Made by a program: the position numbers and the translations under genes. A DNA stretch of 64,000 nt from assembly GCA_022842325.1 (NCBI GenBank), contig JALHPU010000016.1, positions 1-64,000 on the forward strand, given 5' to 3'. How positions within the stretch are numbered: the stretch's first letter is position 1; every line of letters starts with the position of its first letter. Of this stretch, positions 1-9,569 are shown piece by piece. The notes below the pieces were generated by a model that saw only the letters and a list, made by a program, of their open reading frames with translations, was not told the origin of the DNA and made no database searches. The stretch comes from Sulfuritalea sp. Lineage in GTDB: Bacteria; Pseudomonadota; Gammaproteobacteria; Burkholderiales; Rhodocyclaceae.

Positions 1-308
1 TCATGGCGCTGCAGGCGGCCATCGACGATCCGCGCCGCGCCGACAAGGCCGGGGCGATCCTGGCGCTGGTGGGGGTGGTCAACATTCCCATCATTTATTT
101 CTCGGTGAAGTGGTGGAACACCCTGCACCAGGGCTCCACCATCAATCTCAACAAGGCGCCCTCAATGGCGCAGACCATGCTTTGGGGCATGCTGCTGATG
201 GCCCTGGCGTTCTGGATGTATTCGATCGCCCTGGCGCTGATGCGGGTACGGGCCATCATCCTCGAGCGCGAACGACATACGGAATGGGTGAAGCATGCAG
301 TGGAATAG
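1..308 (+). CDS. ccmC: Haem exporter CcmC, C-terminal part (cut by window edge)
   Basis: This is the last ~100 residues of the CcmC inner-membrane protein, which in cytochrome c maturation system I loads haem onto CcmE. The frame is open to the left edge, so the gene begins outside the window; a Met at position 3 is probably internal. Visible are two hydrophobic segments, the CcmC-type periplasmic stretch with VKWWNTLHQG followed by MAQTMLWGMLLMAL, and a basic cytoplasmic tail. It overlaps ccmD by 14 bases and heads the ccm run that follows. Confidence is high from the conserved motif and the operon position. Confidence 0.93.
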   Translation, partial: MALQAAIDDPRRADKAGAILALVGVVNIPIIYFSVKWWNTLHQGSTINLNKAPSMAQTMLWGMLLMALAFWMYSIALALMRVRAIILERERHTEWVKHAVE

Positions 309-489
309 CGTCGGCGAGTTCTTTGCCATGGGCGGTTATGCCCTCTATGTCTGGGGCAGCTTCGGCGCCTGTGCGCTGCTGATGAGCGTGGAACCTTTTC
401 TCGCCAGGCGCCGTCTCAACGAGGTTCGCAACAGCCTTCTGCGCGAACGACTCGCCGACGAACTCGATCTGAAACAAAAAAGCCAATGA
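295..489 (+). CDS. ccmD: Haem exporter protein CcmD
   Basis: A 64-residue single-pass membrane protein between ccmC and ccmE, the standard CcmD position. It has an N-terminal segment [18 protein letters not shown], typical of the family, then a basic and acidic cytoplasmic tail starting PFLARRR. CcmD stabilises the CcmABC complex and is needed to release holo-CcmE. Its start overlaps the end of ccmC and its stop overlaps the ATG of ccmE by 4 bases (ATGA), so translation is probably coupled. The sequence is short and variable in the family, so the call rests on both context and the conserved N-terminus. Confidence 0.9.
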   Translation: MQWNSVGEFFAMGGYALYVWGSFGACALLMSVEPFLARRRLNEVRNSLLRERLADELDLKQKSQ

Positions 490-920
490 AACCCAGACAA
501 AAACGCATCGCCCTGATTCTGGGCGGACTCGCTTCGCTCGCCCTGGCCGCGGTGTTGACGCTGAATGCCCTCGACAGCAACATCGCGCTCTACGTGACCC
601 CCACCGAGGTGGCCGCCGGCAAGGCGCCGCAAGGCAAGGCCTTCCGCATCGGCGGCCTGGTCAAGGAAGGCTCGATCAAGCGCCAGGACATGACCGTGCA
701 TTTCATCATCACGGACCTGGCCAAGGACATCCCGGTTGCCTACACCGGCATCCTGCCCGACCTGTTCCGCGACGGCAAAGGTGCGGTCGTGCAGGGCCGG
801 CTGGGTGGCGACGGGACGTTTGCCGCCACCGAGGTGCTGGCCAAGCACGACGAGAACTACATGCCCCCCGAAGCCCAGCACGCGCTTGACCAGGCGCAGA
901 AAGCCCAGAAAAAGCCATGA
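486..920 (+). CDS. ccmE: Cytochrome c maturation haem chaperone CcmE
   Basis: A 144-residue periplasmic haem chaperone anchored by one N-terminal membrane segment (residues ~9-28). The OB-fold body ends in the conserved block [12 protein letters not shown], where His121 is the covalent haem-binding histidine and the nearby Tyr an axial ligand by family knowledge. CcmE takes haem from CcmC and gives it to the CcmF/H/I lyase. The start overlaps ccmD by 4 bases and the end overlaps ccmF by 4. Length is slightly below the usual 150-160 residues because the C-terminal tail is short. Confidence 0.95.
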   Translation: MKPRQKRIALILGGLASLALAAVLTLNALDSNIALYVTPTEVAAGKAPQGKAFRIGGLVKEGSIKRQDMTVHFIITDLAKDIPVAYTGILPDLFRDGKGAVVQGRLGGDGTFAATEVLAKHDENYMPPEAQHALDQAQKAQKKP

Positions 921-2860
921 CTCCCGAACTCGGACACTTCGCGCTGATCCTCGCCTTTGTGGTCTCGATAGTGCAGGGGGTGCTGCCGCTGGTCGGCGCC
1001 CAGCGCGGGCAGCGGCACTGGATAGAACTGGCGCGGCCGGCAGCGCAAACGCAGTTCGTGCTGATCGCCATTGCATTCGCCTGTCTCGCGCAGAGCTTCC
1101 TCGCCAACGATTTTTCGGTGAGCTACGTCGCCAACCATTCCAACAGCCAGTTGCCGACCCTGTATCGCTTCTCGGCCGTCTGGGGTGGTCACGAAGGATC
1201 GCTGCTGCTTTGGGTGCTGATGCTGGCCGGCTGGGGTGCAGCGGTGTCGCTGGCCTCGCGCCAGTTGCCGGAAATCATGGTGGCGCGCGTGCTTGCGGTG
1301 CTGGGACTGGTCGGCATCGGCCTGCTGGCGTTCGTCTTGTTTACTTCAAACCCCTTCGAGCGCATGTTGCCGGCCGCCGCGGAAGGGCGCGACCTCAACC
1401 CGCTGCTGCAGGATCCGGGACTGGTGTTCCATCCGCCGATGCTCTACATGGGCTACGTCGGCTTCTCGGTGGCCTTCGCCTTTGCCGTCGCGGCGCTGAT
1501 CTCCGGCCGCCTCGATGCCGCCTGGGCGCGCTGGTCGCGGCCATGGACCACGGCGGCATGGGTGTTCCTTACGCTGGGCATCGCGCTCGGCAGCTGGTGG
1601 GCCTATTACGAGTTGGGCTGGGGCGGCTGGTGGTTCTGGGACCCGGTCGAGAATGCCTCCTTCCTGCCCTGGCTGGTCGGCACGGCATTGATCCATTCGC
1701 TGGCCGTGACCGAGAAGCGCGGCGCCTTCAAGAACTGGACCGTGCTGCTGGCGATCGCGGCATTTTCCCTGTCGCTGCTGGGTACCTTCCTGGTCCGTTC
1801 CGGCGTGCTGACCTCGGTGCATGCCTTCGCTTCCGATCCGAGTCGCGGCATTTTCATCCTGGCGCTGCTGGTCGTGGTGGTGGGCAGTTCGCTGACGCTG
1901 TTTGCCTGGCGCGCACCCAAGGTCAGTACCGGCGGCAACTTCGGCCTGGTCTCGCGCGAAACCATGCTGCTGATGAACAACGTGCTGCTGGTGGTGGCTG
2001 CCGGCAGCGTGTTGCTGGGTACGCTGTACCCGCTGCTGATCGATGCGCTCGGCATGGGCAAGCTGTCGGTCGGCCCGCCTTATTTCAACACGGTGTTCGT
2101 GCCGGTCATGGTGCCGCTGCTGCTGCTGATGGCAATCGGCCCCCTGGCGCACTGGAAGCATGCCGACCTCAAGGCAATTGCACGCCGCCTGCGGGTCAGC
2201 ATGGTGCTGGCAGTGATCGCCGGCATCGCGCTGCCGCTGCTGATGGGCGCATGGACGCCGCTGACTGCCATGAGCTGTTTGCTGGCGGTTTGGATCACCG
2301 CCAGCGGCGTGTTCCAGATTATCGACCGGGTGAAAGCCGGCAAACCCTCGGCCTCGTTCTGGGGCATGCACGTCGCGCACTTCGGCATCGCGGTGTTTGT
2401 CTTCGGCGTTGCCATGGTCGGTGGCTACCAGGAAGAGAAGGATGTGCGCATGGAGCCGGGTGATAGCGTGCAGGTGGGCGGCTACAGCTTCCGCTATCTC
2501 GGCGTCAAGAGCGCTCCCGGGCCCAACTACCGCGCCTCGGTCGGCACCGTGGAACTGTCGAAGGACGGCCGCGTGCTGAAAACCATGCATCCGGAAAAGC
2601 GCCAGTATTTCTCGTCGCAGATGCCGATGACCGAAGCCGCCATCGACGCCGGGTTCACCCGCGATGTGTATGTTTCGCTCGGCGAGCCGCTGGACAACCG
2701 CGGTGCGTGGAGCGTGCGCGTGTACTACAAGCCCTTCGTCGACTGGATCTGGGGCGGCTGCCTGTTGATGGGCCTGGGCGGTTTCATCGCCATGCTCGAT
2801 CGCCGTTACCGGCTGCGCGCCAAAGTCGGCGCGCAGATCCCGGCCGGGGTCGCAGCGTGA
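917..2860 (+). CDS. ccmF: Haem lyase subunit CcmF
   Basis: A 647-residue polytopic inner-membrane protein, the haem lyase core of maturation system I. It carries the tryptophan-rich haem-handling motif [19 protein letters not shown], preceded by [11 protein letters not shown], and about 14 or 15 hydrophobic segments, with conserved histidines in periplasmic loops. Length matches the family (~650). It follows ccmE with a 4-base overlap. In most operons a thioredoxin-like ccmG comes next; here only 37 bases separate ccmF from ccmH, so that gene is missing at this locus. Confidence 0.96.
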   Translation: MTPELGHFALILAFVVSIVQGVLPLVGAQRGQRHWIELARPAAQTQFVLIAIAFACLAQSFLANDFSVSYVANHSNSQLPTLYRFSAVWGGHEGSLLLWVLMLAGWGAAVSLASRQLPEIMVARVLAVLGLVGIGLLAFVLFTSNPFERMLPAAAEGRDLNPLLQDPGLVFHPPMLYMGYVGFSVAFAFAVAALISGRLDAAWARWSRPWTTAAWVFLTLGIALGSWWAYYELGWGGWWFWDPVENASFLPWLVGTALIHSLAVTEKRGAFKNWTVLLAIAAFSLSLLGTFLVRSGVLTSVHAFASDPSRGIFILALLVVVVGSSLTLFAWRAPKVSTGGNFGLVSRETMLLMNNVLLVVAAGSVLLGTLYPLLIDALGMGKLSVGPPYFNTVFVPVMVPLLLLMAIGPLAHWKHADLKAIARRLRVSMVLAVIAGIALPLLMGAWTPLTAMSCLLAVWITASGVFQIIDRVKAGKPSASFWGMHVAHFGIAVFVFGVAMVGGYQEEKDVRMEPGDSVQVGGYSFRYLGVKSAPGPNYRASVGTVELSKDGRVLKTMHPEKRQYFSSQMPMTEAAIDAGFTRDVYVSLGEPLDNRGAWSVRVYYKPFVDWIWGGCLLMGLGGFIAMLDRRYRLRAKVGAQIPAGVAA

Positions 2861-2897
2861 GGCCGGGCCTGGTTCTCGCCGCCGCGGATCTGTCGTC

Positions 2898-3362
2898 ATG
2901 AAGTTGGGTAGCCTGCTGGTCTGCTGCGCGCTGCTGTTCGGCGGCGCGGCCATGGCCAAGGAAGCCGCGCCGATGGCGGCCGATCTCGAGGTCGAAAAGC
3001 GCATGGTGGCGATCAGCGAAGAGTTGCGCTGCCTGGTCTGCCAGAACGAGTCGCTGTCCGGCTCGCATGCCGAACTGGCACAGGACCTGCGCCGCGAGAT
3101 CCGCACCATGATCGCCCAGGGCAAGACGGACAAGGAGATTCTGGACTTCATGGTTGCCCGCTACGGCGATTTCGTGCGCTACCGGCCGCCGATGAAGCCC
3201 ACCACCTGGCTGCTCTGGGGTGGCCCGTTCGTGTTGATGGCCGGCGGTATCGCCGCATTGATCGCCTTCCTGCGGCGCCGCGCGAAGGATAGCGCTGCCC
3301 CCGTACTTTCCGAAGAAGAACGCCGCCGCGCCGCGGCATTGCTGGACCAACCCAAGTCATGA
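2898..3362 (+). CDS. ccmH: Cytochrome c apoprotein thiol reductase CcmH (N-terminal type)
   Basis: A 154-residue protein with a signal peptide (cleavage near AMA-KEA), a helical periplasmic domain carrying the redox motif LRCLVCQNES (Cys45, Cys48), and a C-terminal membrane anchor around residues 110-128. This is the CcmH/CycL thiol-disulfide protein that keeps the CXXCH cysteines of apocytochromes reduced for haem ligation. The TPR part found in the long E. coli CcmH is a separate gene here, the following ccmI, which overlaps by 4 bases. With no ccmG next to it, its electron donor must be encoded elsewhere. Confidence 0.94.
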   Translation: MKLGSLLVCCALLFGGAAMAKEAAPMAADLEVEKRMVAISEELRCLVCQNESLSGSHAELAQDLRREIRTMIAQGKTDKEILDFMVARYGDFVRYRPPMKPTTWLLWGGPFVLMAGGIAALIAFLRRRAKDSAAPVLSEEERRRAAALLDQPKS

Positions 3363-4657
3363 CCTACTTTTATCTTGCCGCGGCGACGATCGTCGTCGTC
3401 GCTTTGGCACTGCTGTTGCGCCCGTGGTGGCGTTCCGCGCGCCGTGTCGTCAGCGCCGACTCCTTGCCGGCACTGAATGCCGCGATTCATCGCGACCGCC
3501 TTACCGAGCTCGAGCGCGACCACAGCAACGGCACGCTGTCCGCCGCCGACCTCGCCGAGGCGCGGGAGGAATTGCAGCGACAGTTGCTCGACGACACGGC
3601 GGCGACCGAAGTCCATGCGGCCGAAAGCGTCAGCCGCAGAAGCGGGATCGTGCTGGCCCTGGCGGTGCCCGTGATCGCAGTGGCGGTGTATGCGCTGCTG
3701 GGCAGTCCTGCGGCGATGCTGCCCGGTCCGGCCCAGGCGCAGCGCGCCACCGCCGACATGGAACAGCTCACCGTCAAGCTGGCGCAAAAGCTGGAACAGA
3801 ACCCCGACAATCCCGAGGGCTGGGCCATGCTGGCACGGTCCTACAAGTCGCTGGGACGCTGGGACGATGCCGAACGCGCCTTTACCCGCATCGGACCCGA
3901 GCTCAACAAGAATGCGGAACTGCTCGCCGAGCTGGCGGAAATGCTGGTGCAGAAGCACAACGGCTTCACCCCGCGTTCGCGCGAGCTGGTGCAGCAGGCG
4001 CTGCGCCTCGAACCGGGCAACATGCTGGCCCTGTTTCTCGGCGGCGGCGAGGCCTTTGACGGCGGACGCTATGCCGAGGCGGCTGCGCATTGGCAGCGCC
4101 TGTTGCCGCAACTCGAGCCGGGCAGCGAAGATGCGCGCATGGTCGAGACCAGCATCGCCCAGGCAAAGGAGCGCAGCGGTGGCGGCGGCAGTCGGCCGGC
4201 GATCGCCCGTGGCGATGTCCTGCCCGGCGCCGTGGTGCCCCAGGACGACGTGCACCGCGGTGTCGGCAAGGCGGCCGACAAGGGCGCGGAGCCGAAGGCA
4301 GCCGCGCCAGCTGGCAAATCGGTCAGCGGCCGGGTCGAACTCTCGGCCGCAGTCAAGGGCCAGGCCAAGCCCGATGACGTCGTCTTCATTTTCGCCCGTG
4401 CCGTCGATGGCCCGCGCATGCCGCTGGCGGCGCTGCGCGCGCGGGCGGCAGATCTGCCGATGGATTTTTCGCTCGATGACAGCCACGCGGTGATGCCGTC
4501 GAACACGCTTTCTTCGGCGCAGCAGGTGCGTATCGAGGTCCGCATCTCGAAAACCGGCCAGGCCGCGCCGGGCAAGGGCGACCTGACCGGCAAGAGCGCC
4601 GCGGTCAAGCCGGGTGCCAAGGGCGTAAGGGTCGTCATCGACCAGATCGACCCCTGA
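3359..4657 (+). CDS. ccmI: Cytochrome c maturation TPR protein CcmI
   Basis: A 432-residue protein with two N-terminal membrane segments (residues ~1-20 and ~95-115) flanking a cytoplasmic loop, then periplasmic TPR repeats (for example NPDNPEGWAMLARSYKSLGRWDDAERAF) and a C-terminal beta-rich domain beginning around residue 320 that includes KSVSGRVELS. CcmI binds apocytochrome c C-termini and presents them to CcmFH. It is the last gene of the ccm run, starting in the stop of ccmH, and is followed by a strong terminator. A copy of the dispersed GCCGT repeat lies inside the coding sequence near codons 28-36. Confidence 0.9.
   Translation: MTYFYLAAATIVVVALALLLRPWWRSARRVVSADSLPALNAAIHRDRLTELERDHSNGTLSAADLAEAREELQRQLLDDTAATEVHAAESVSRRSGIVLALAVPVIAVAVYALLGSPAAMLPGPAQAQRATADMEQLTVKLAQKLEQNPDNPEGWAMLARSYKSLGRWDDAERAFTRIGPELNKNAELLAELAEMLVQKHNGFTPRSRELVQQALRLEPGNMLALFLGGGEAFDGGRYAEAAAHWQRLLPQLEPGSEDARMVETSIAQAKERSGGGGSRPAIARGDVLPGAVVPQDDVHRGVGKAADKGAEPKAAAPAGKSVSGRVELSAAVKGQAKPDDVVFIFARAVDGPRMPLAALRARAADLPMDFSLDDSHAVMPSNTLSSAQQVRIEVRISKTGQAAPGKGDLTGKSAAVKPGAKGVRVVIDQIDP
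3441..3465 (+). repeat. Dispersed 25-bp repeat, copy 1 (inside ccmI)
   Basis: It reads GCCGTGTCGTCAGCGCCGAC followed by TCCTT and differs from the consensus GCCGTRCCGCCRGCGCCGAC only at two C-to-T positions. It is read as coding sequence in ccmI without breaking the frame. Confidence 0.6.
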
Positions 4658-4698
4658 CGCCGGCCCGCAGGCGGTAATCCCGCCTGATCAGTTTATTG

Positions 4699-4735
4699 AA
4701 TCGCCATAGGACAAAAGTTCTATGGCGATTTTTCT
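4699..4735 (+). terminator. Rho-independent terminator of the ccm operon
   Basis: Perfect 11-base arms AATCGCCATAG (4699-4709) and CTATGGCGATT (4720-4730) flank a 10-base loop and run into a T-rich tail. It lies 42 bases after the ccmI stop and before the nap promoter. Confidence 0.9.
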
Positions 4736-4751
4736 TTGAACGGCTTACCGG

Positions 4752-4792
4752 TTGATTCTGGTCAAGGTGAGGGCGCAATGCAGGCTTAGGAT
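4752..4792 (+). promoter_or_regulatory. FNR-type class II promoter of the nap operon
   Basis: TTGATTCTGGTCAA (4752-4765) matches the FNR/ANR site TTGAT-N4-ATCAA with one mismatch. A -10-like TAGGAT sits at 4787-4792, which would put the start near 4800, so the box is centred at about -41.5, the class II position. Induction on oxygen loss is inferred. About 90 bases of leader follow before napD. Confidence 0.75.
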
Positions 4793-4888
4793 GCTGCGTG
4801 TGCACAAGACCTTTATTTTGCAGTGGTTATTGAGGCACGGCGACCAAATCGGCAGCGCCTGCCAATGCCGAATCAGCGGAATCAGGCC

Positions 4889-5137
4889 ATGAATATTTCC
4901 AGCGCCATCATCCACGCCCGCCCCGGCGACGTGGCAATCGTCCAGGCCGGTCTGGCCACCCTGGAGGGCGTCGAGGTGCACGCCGTCTCCCCCGAAGGCA
5001 AGCTGATCGTCACCATCGAAACCGAGGACGACAGCAGCAATGTCGCGACTTACGAACGTATCGGCCAGCTCGACGGCGTGCTGTCGGCGGCCATGGTCTA
5101 TCACCAAACCGAATCTGAGCCATACAAGGAGATCTGA
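4889..5137 (+). CDS. napD: Nitrate reductase maturation chaperone NapD
   Basis: An 82-residue ferredoxin-fold chaperone that binds the Tat signal of NapA and holds it back until the molybdenum cofactor is inserted. The family pattern is visible: [11 protein letters not shown] at the N-terminus, [23 protein letters not shown] in the middle and [14 protein letters not shown] near the end. The ATG at 4889 is chosen because the homology starts there; an upstream in-frame start at 4823 would add 22 unrelated residues. It stops one base before napA and is the first gene after the FNR-type promoter. Confidence 0.92.
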   Translation: MNISSAIIHARPGDVAIVQAGLATLEGVEVHAVSPEGKLIVTIETEDDSSNVATYERIGQLDGVLSAAMVYHQTESEPYKEI

Positions 5138-5138
5138 A

Positions 5139-7688
5139 ATGAAATTGACGCGACGCGAATTCATCAAGACCAATGCCATCGCCGCTGCCGCCACCACGGC
5201 TGGCATGAGCATTCCCGGAGTGGCGTTCGCCGCGACACCGCAGAGTCAGGACGGCGTGCGCTGGGACAAGGGCGTCTGCCGCTATTGCGGCACCGGTTGT
5301 GGCGTGCTGGTCGGCGTCAAGGACGGTCGCGTGGTGGCCACCCAGGGCGACCCCGATGCGCCGGTCAACAAGGGCCTCAACTGCGTCAAGGGCTACTTCC
5401 TGTCGAAGATCATGTACGGCAAGGACCGGCTGACCAAGCCGCTGCTACGCATGAAGGACGGCAAGTTCGACAAGAACGGCGAATTCGCCCCGATCTCCTG
5501 GGATGCCGCCTTCGACATCATGGCCGAGAAGGTCAAGGCCACGCTGAAGAATCCCGACCAGGGCCAGCGCGGCGTTGCCATGTTCGGCTCCGGCCAATGG
5601 ACCGTATGGGAAGGCTATGCCGCCGCCAAGCTGATGAAGGCCGGCTTCCGTTCCAACAGCATCGACCCGAACGCGCGGCACTGCATGGCCTCGGCCGTGG
5701 TCGGCTTCATGCGCACCTTCGGCATCGACGAGCCGATGGGCTGCTACGACGACATGGAGCATGCCGATGCCTTCGTGCTGTGGGGCTCGAACATGGCCGA
5801 GATGCATCCGATCCTCTGGTCGCGCATCACCAACCGTCGCCTCACCGCGTCGCACGTCAAGATCCATGTGCTGTCGACCTTCACCCACCGTTCCTGCGAA
5901 CTGGCCGACAACGAACTGATCTTCAAGCCGCAGTCGGACCTGGCGATCCTCAATTACATCTGCAACTACATCATCCAGAACAACGCGGTGAACAAGGACT
6001 TCGTCGGCAAGCACGTCACCTTCGCCCAGGGCGTCACCGACATCGGCTACGGCCTGCGGCCGAACCACCCGCTGGAACAGGTCGCCGGCAACAACGGCTA
6101 CCCCGGCCCGGACGGCAAGCCCAAGGGCAACCCGATGGCGGCCAAGCCGATCGACTTCGACGCATTCGCCAAGTTCGTTTCCGAGTACACGCTGGACAAG
6201 GCGCACGAAATCTCCGGCGTGCCGAAAGACAAGCTGGAAGCGCTGGCCAAGGCCTATGCCGATCCGAAGACCAAGGTGATGTCCACCTGGACCATGGGTT
6301 TCAACCAGCACACGCGCGGCACCTGGGTCAATAATATGATCTACAACGTGCACCTGCTGACGGGCAAGATCTCCGAGCCGGGCAACAGCCCCTTCTCGCT
6401 GACCGGCCAGCCATCGGCCTGCGGCACGGCGCGCGAAGTCGGCACCTTCGCCCATCGCCTGCCGGCCGACATGGTGGTGACGAATCCGAAGCACCGCGAA
6501 CTCAGCGAGAAACTCTGGAAGCTGCCGGCCGGCGTGATTCCGGACTGGATCGGCTACCACGCCGTATTGCAAAGCCGCATGCTCAAGGACGGCAAGATCG
6601 GCTTCTACTGGACCTCGACCACCAACAACATGCAGGCCGGTCCCAACATCAACGGCGAAATCTATCCGGGCTGGCGCAATCCGAAAGCCTTTGTCGTCGT
6701 CTCCGATGTCTATCCGACGGTCTCGGCCATGGCGGCCGACCTGATCCTGCCCTGCGCGATGTGGATGGAGAAGGAAGGCATGTTCGGCAACGCCGAGCGG
6801 CGCGGCCAGATGTGGCGCCAGCAGGTCAAGGCGCCGGGTGACTGCAAGTCCGACCTCTGGCAGTACATGGAGTTTGCCAAGCGCTTCAAGGTCGAGGAAG
6901 TCTGGCCGAAGGAGATCCTCGACAAGAACCCGGAGTACAAAGGCAAGACGCTGTACGACGTGCTGTATGCCAACGGCCAGGTCAACAAGTTCGCCAAGGC
7001 CGAAACCGCGACGGTCAATGCCCACGCCTGGGCCGGCTACACCAACGACGAATCCGACGCCTTCGGCTACTACGTGCAGAAAGGCCTGTTCGAAGAGTAT
7101 GCGAGCTTCGGCCGCGGCCATGCCCACGATCTGGCGTCCTTCGATGTCTATCACAAGGCGCGCGGCCTGCGCTGGCCGGTGGTCGACGGCAAGGAAACCC
7201 TGTGGCGCTTCCGCGAAGGCTACGATCCCTATGTGAAGAAGGGCGAGAGCGTGCGCTTCTATGGTCACCCGGACGGCAAGGCGAAAATCTTTGCCCTGCC
7301 CTATCAGCCGGCGGCTGAAATGCCGGACAAGGACTATGACCTGTGGCTGTGCACCGGTCGCGTGCTGGAGCACTGGCACACCGGTTCGATGACGCGCCGC
7401 GCGCCGGAGCTGTACAAGGCCTTCCCGGATGCCGTGGTGTTCATGCACCCGAAGGATGCCGAGAAGCGCGGCCTCAAGCGCAACGACGTGGTCAAGGTGA
7501 GTACCCGTCGCGGCGAGATCCAGTTGCGCGTCGACACCAAGGGCCGCAACAAGCCGCCGGAAGGGCTGATCTTCATCCCATTCTTCGACGAGAGTCGCCT
7601 GGTCAACAAGCTCACGCTGGACGCCACCTGTCCGCTTTCGAAAGAGACGGACTTCAAGAAGTGTGCGGCCAAGGTGGTCAAGGCCTGA
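5139..7688 (+). CDS. napA: Periplasmic nitrate reductase catalytic subunit NapA
   Basis: An 849-residue molybdoenzyme that reduces nitrate to nitrite in the periplasm. It begins with a Tat signal (TRREFIK) ending near residue 31. Cys47, Cys50, Cys54 and Cys82 form the [4Fe-4S] motif CRYCGTGC...NCVKG, and Cys182 in [10 protein letters not shown] is the expected molybdenum ligand. The C-terminal MGD-binding domain includes [20 protein letters not shown], diagnostic of Nap/Nas enzymes. Length is close to the 830-850 usual for NapA. The start at 5139 gives the Tat signal; an earlier in-frame start overlaps napD and adds 33 residues without family character. Confidence 0.97.
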   Translation: MKLTRREFIKTNAIAAAATTAGMSIPGVAFAATPQSQDGVRWDKGVCRYCGTGCGVLVGVKDGRVVATQGDPDAPVNKGLNCVKGYFLSKIMYGKDRLTKPLLRMKDGKFDKNGEFAPISWDAAFDIMAEKVKATLKNPDQGQRGVAMFGSGQWTVWEGYAAAKLMKAGFRSNSIDPNARHCMASAVVGFMRTFGIDEPMGCYDDMEHADAFVLWGSNMAEMHPILWSRITNRRLTASHVKIHVLSTFTHRSCELADNELIFKPQSDLAILNYICNYIIQNNAVNKDFVGKHVTFAQGVTDIGYGLRPNHPLEQVAGNNGYPGPDGKPKGNPMAAKPIDFDAFAKFVSEYTLDKAHEISGVPKDKLEALAKAYADPKTKVMSTWTMGFNQHTRGTWVNNMIYNVHLLTGKISEPGNSPFSLTGQPSACGTAREVGTFAHRLPADMVVTNPKHRELSEKLWKLPAGVIPDWIGYHAVLQSRMLKDGKIGFYWTSTTNNMQAGPNINGEIYPGWRNPKAFVVVSDVYPTVSAMAADLILPCAMWMEKEGMFGNAERRGQMWRQQVKAPGDCKSDLWQYMEFAKRFKVEEVWPKEILDKNPEYKGKTLYDVLYANGQVNKFAKAETATVNAHAWAGYTNDESDAFGYYVQKGLFEEYASFGRGHAHDLASFDVYHKARGLRWPVVDGKETLWRFREGYDPYVKKGESVRFYGHPDGKAKIFALPYQPAAEMPDKDYDLWLCTGRVLEHWHTGSMTRRAPELYKAFPDAVVFMHPKDAEKRGLKRNDVVKVSTRRGEIQLRVDTKGRNKPPEGLIFIPFFDESRLVNKLTLDATCPLSKETDFKKCAAKVVKA

Positions 7689-7703
7689 GGTCAATCCAGA
7701 GGC

Positions 7704-7740
7704 AATGGGGAGTCGCGGGCCTGATGCGCTGCTCCCCATT
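7704..7740 (+). other. Intercistronic hairpin between napA and napG
   Basis: Perfect 9-base arms AATGGGGAG (7704-7712) and CTCCCCATT (7732-7740) enclose a 19-base loop just before napG. There is no T-run, so an mRNA-stabilising or processing role is more likely than termination; the role is inferred. Confidence 0.55.
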
Positions 7741-7748
7741 CATGGATC

Positions 7749-8609
7749 ATGGACACCGAGAACAAACCCAGTGCCGCCGCGCGTCGCCAGTTCCTTGCCG
7801 ATACCGCGCGCATGGCCTGTGGCGTCGGCCTGCTCGGGCTCGGGGTCGGGCTCTATGCGCAACATGCCAAGGCTCTGCCGCCGGCCGCGATCCGGCCGCC
7901 CGGCGCCTTGCCGGAAAGCGATTTTTCCGCAGCCTGCATCCGCTGCGGGATGTGCGTGCGCGACTGTCCGTACAACATCCTGCACCTGGCCAAGCCCGAA
8001 GAGCCGATGTCCACCGGCACGCCCTACTTCGTCGCACGCCAGTTGCCTTGCGAGATGTGCGAGGACATCCCGTGCGTGAAAGCCTGCCCGACCGGCGCGC
8101 TGGATCACTCGCTGAAAGACATCAACAAGTCGAAGATGGGCCTGGCCGTGCTGGTCGACCACGAGACCTGCCTGAACTTCCTCGGCTTGCGCTGCGACAT
8201 CTGCTACCGCGTCTGTCCGGTGATCGACAAGGCGATTACGCTCGATCCGCAGACCAACGCCCGCACCGGCAAGCACACGCTGTTCATTCCGGTGGTGCAT
8301 TCCGATCACTGCACGGGCTGCGGCAAGTGCGAAAAGGCCTGTCCCACCGAGGTCGCCTCGATCAAGGTGTTTCCGCTCTACATGGCCAAGGGCCAGCTCA
8401 GTGCGCACTACCGGCTGGGCTGGGTGGAAAAGGAAAAAGCCGGCGGCAGCCTCGTCGCGCCGGAAGTCGAGCACAAGTACAACATGCCAGAGGGCATGCA
8501 GTATGAGCATGGCAAGGGGCTCTCGGGCAGTTCAGGCGCCGTACTGCCAGCGCCGACTCCTGGCGCACCCGGTGCCTTGCCCAAGGCTTTGCAGGGGAAC
8601 AAGCTGTGA
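7749..8609 (+). CDS. napG: Ferredoxin-type quinol dehydrogenase protein NapG
   Basis: A 286-residue periplasmic iron-sulfur protein with a Tat-like N-terminus (ARRQFLADTARM) and four [4Fe-4S] motifs, beginning CIRCGMCVRDCP, CEMCEDIPCVKACP, CDICYRVCP and CTGCGKCEKACP. With NapH it forms a quinol dehydrogenase that passes electrons to NapB and NapA. No napC is present in this operon, so NapGH is the likely electron entry. The extra C-terminal tail after about residue 255 is rich in Gly, Pro and Ala and includes a copy of the dispersed repeat (8538-8562), read as AVLPAPT. It overlaps napH by 4 bases. Confidence 0.95.
   Translation: MDTENKPSAAARRQFLADTARMACGVGLLGLGVGLYAQHAKALPPAAIRPPGALPESDFSAACIRCGMCVRDCPYNILHLAKPEEPMSTGTPYFVARQLPCEMCEDIPCVKACPTGALDHSLKDINKSKMGLAVLVDHETCLNFLGLRCDICYRVCPVIDKAITLDPQTNARTGKHTLFIPVVHSDHCTGCGKCEKACPTEVASIKVFPLYMAKGQLSAHYRLGWVEKEKAGGSLVAPEVEHKYNMPEGMQYEHGKGLSGSSGAVLPAPTPGAPGALPKALQGNKL
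8538..8562 (+). repeat. Dispersed 25-bp repeat, copy 2 (3' end of napG)
   Basis: It reads GCCGTACTGCCAGCGCCGAC then TCCTG, and is translated in frame as AVLPAPT within the non-conserved tail of NapG. See the finding on the dispersed repeat. Confidence 0.7.
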
Positions 8610-9538
8610 GCCCCATTCAGACAAATTCGGTGACAACTTCGCTGAAAACCTCACCCCCGCGTCCCGGCGCCGAAGCCATTGCCGCCAAGGGCTGGCTGGC
8701 CGCGCACAAATGGCTGATCCTGCGCCGCAGCAGCCAGATCGGCATCCTGCTGCTGTTCCTGGTCGGGCCGTGGTTCGGTCTCTGGATCGTCAAGGGCAAT
8801 CTGAATTTCAGTTACACGCTGAATTTCCTGCCACTGGCCGATCCCTACGTCATTCTGCAGTCGCTATTGGCAAGGCAGGCGCCGGAGAAGCTGGCGCTGA
8901 TCGGCGCGGTCATCGTGCTGCTGCTCTACCTGCTGGTCGGCGGCCGCAGCTACTGTTCCTGGGTCTGCCCGGTGAATCTGCTGACCGATTTCGCCTACTG
9001 GCTGCGCGTGCGTCTCGGCATCAAGGGCAGCGCCCACATCAGCCGGCCGACGCGCTACTGGATGCTCGGCATGACGCTGGTTGCGGCCGCGGTCACCGGC
9101 AGCATCGCCTGGGAAATGATCAACCCGGTGTCGATGCTGCATCGCGGCCTGCTGTTCGGCCTCGGCCTGGCCTGGGCGGTGCTGCTGGCGGTGTTCCTGT
9201 TCGACCTGTTCGTCATGCGCCACGGCTGGTGCGGTCACCTCTGCCCGGTGGGCGCCTTCTACAGCCTGATCGGCAAGCTGTCTGTGCTGCGGGTCAAGCT
9301 GCCGGCCCGCGCCGCCTGCAACGACTGCATGGACTGCTTCGCCGTCTGTCCGGAACCGCAGGTGATACGCCCGGCGTTGAAGGCCATCGGCGGCACGCCG
9401 CCGCTGATTCTGGAAGCCAACTGCACCAACTGCGGCCGCTGCATCGATGTCTGTTCGAAGGATGTGTTCGCCTTCGGCACCCGCTTCAATCCATTCGTCG
9501 TAACCGTAACCGGCGTGCCGCATGCGGCGCCGAAGTGA
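8606..9538 (+). CDS. napH: Membrane quinol dehydrogenase NapH
   Basis: A 310-residue inner-membrane protein with four hydrophobic segments and two cytoplasmic [4Fe-4S] motifs at the C-terminal end, CNDCMDCFAVCP and CTNCGRCIDVCS. The two conserved CXXXCP motifs CSWVCPVNLL and CGHLCPVGAF, on the cytoplasmic face by family knowledge, are present. NapH oxidises quinol and hands electrons to NapG. Translation starts at GTG (8606) inside the napG stop, a GTGA overlap. Confidence 0.95.
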   Translation: MSPIQTNSVTTSLKTSPPRPGAEAIAAKGWLAAHKWLILRRSSQIGILLLFLVGPWFGLWIVKGNLNFSYTLNFLPLADPYVILQSLLARQAPEKLALIGAVIVLLLYLLVGGRSYCSWVCPVNLLTDFAYWLRVRLGIKGSAHISRPTRYWMLGMTLVAAAVTGSIAWEMINPVSMLHRGLLFGLGLAWAVLLAVFLFDLFVMRHGWCGHLCPVGAFYSLIGKLSVLRVKLPARAACNDCMDCFAVCPEPQVIRPALKAIGGTPPLILEANCTNCGRCIDVCSKDVFAFGTRFNPFVVTVTGVPHAAPK

Positions 9539-9569
9539 TCAACCGTCAATCTTGTCTGGGGAGTCCATC

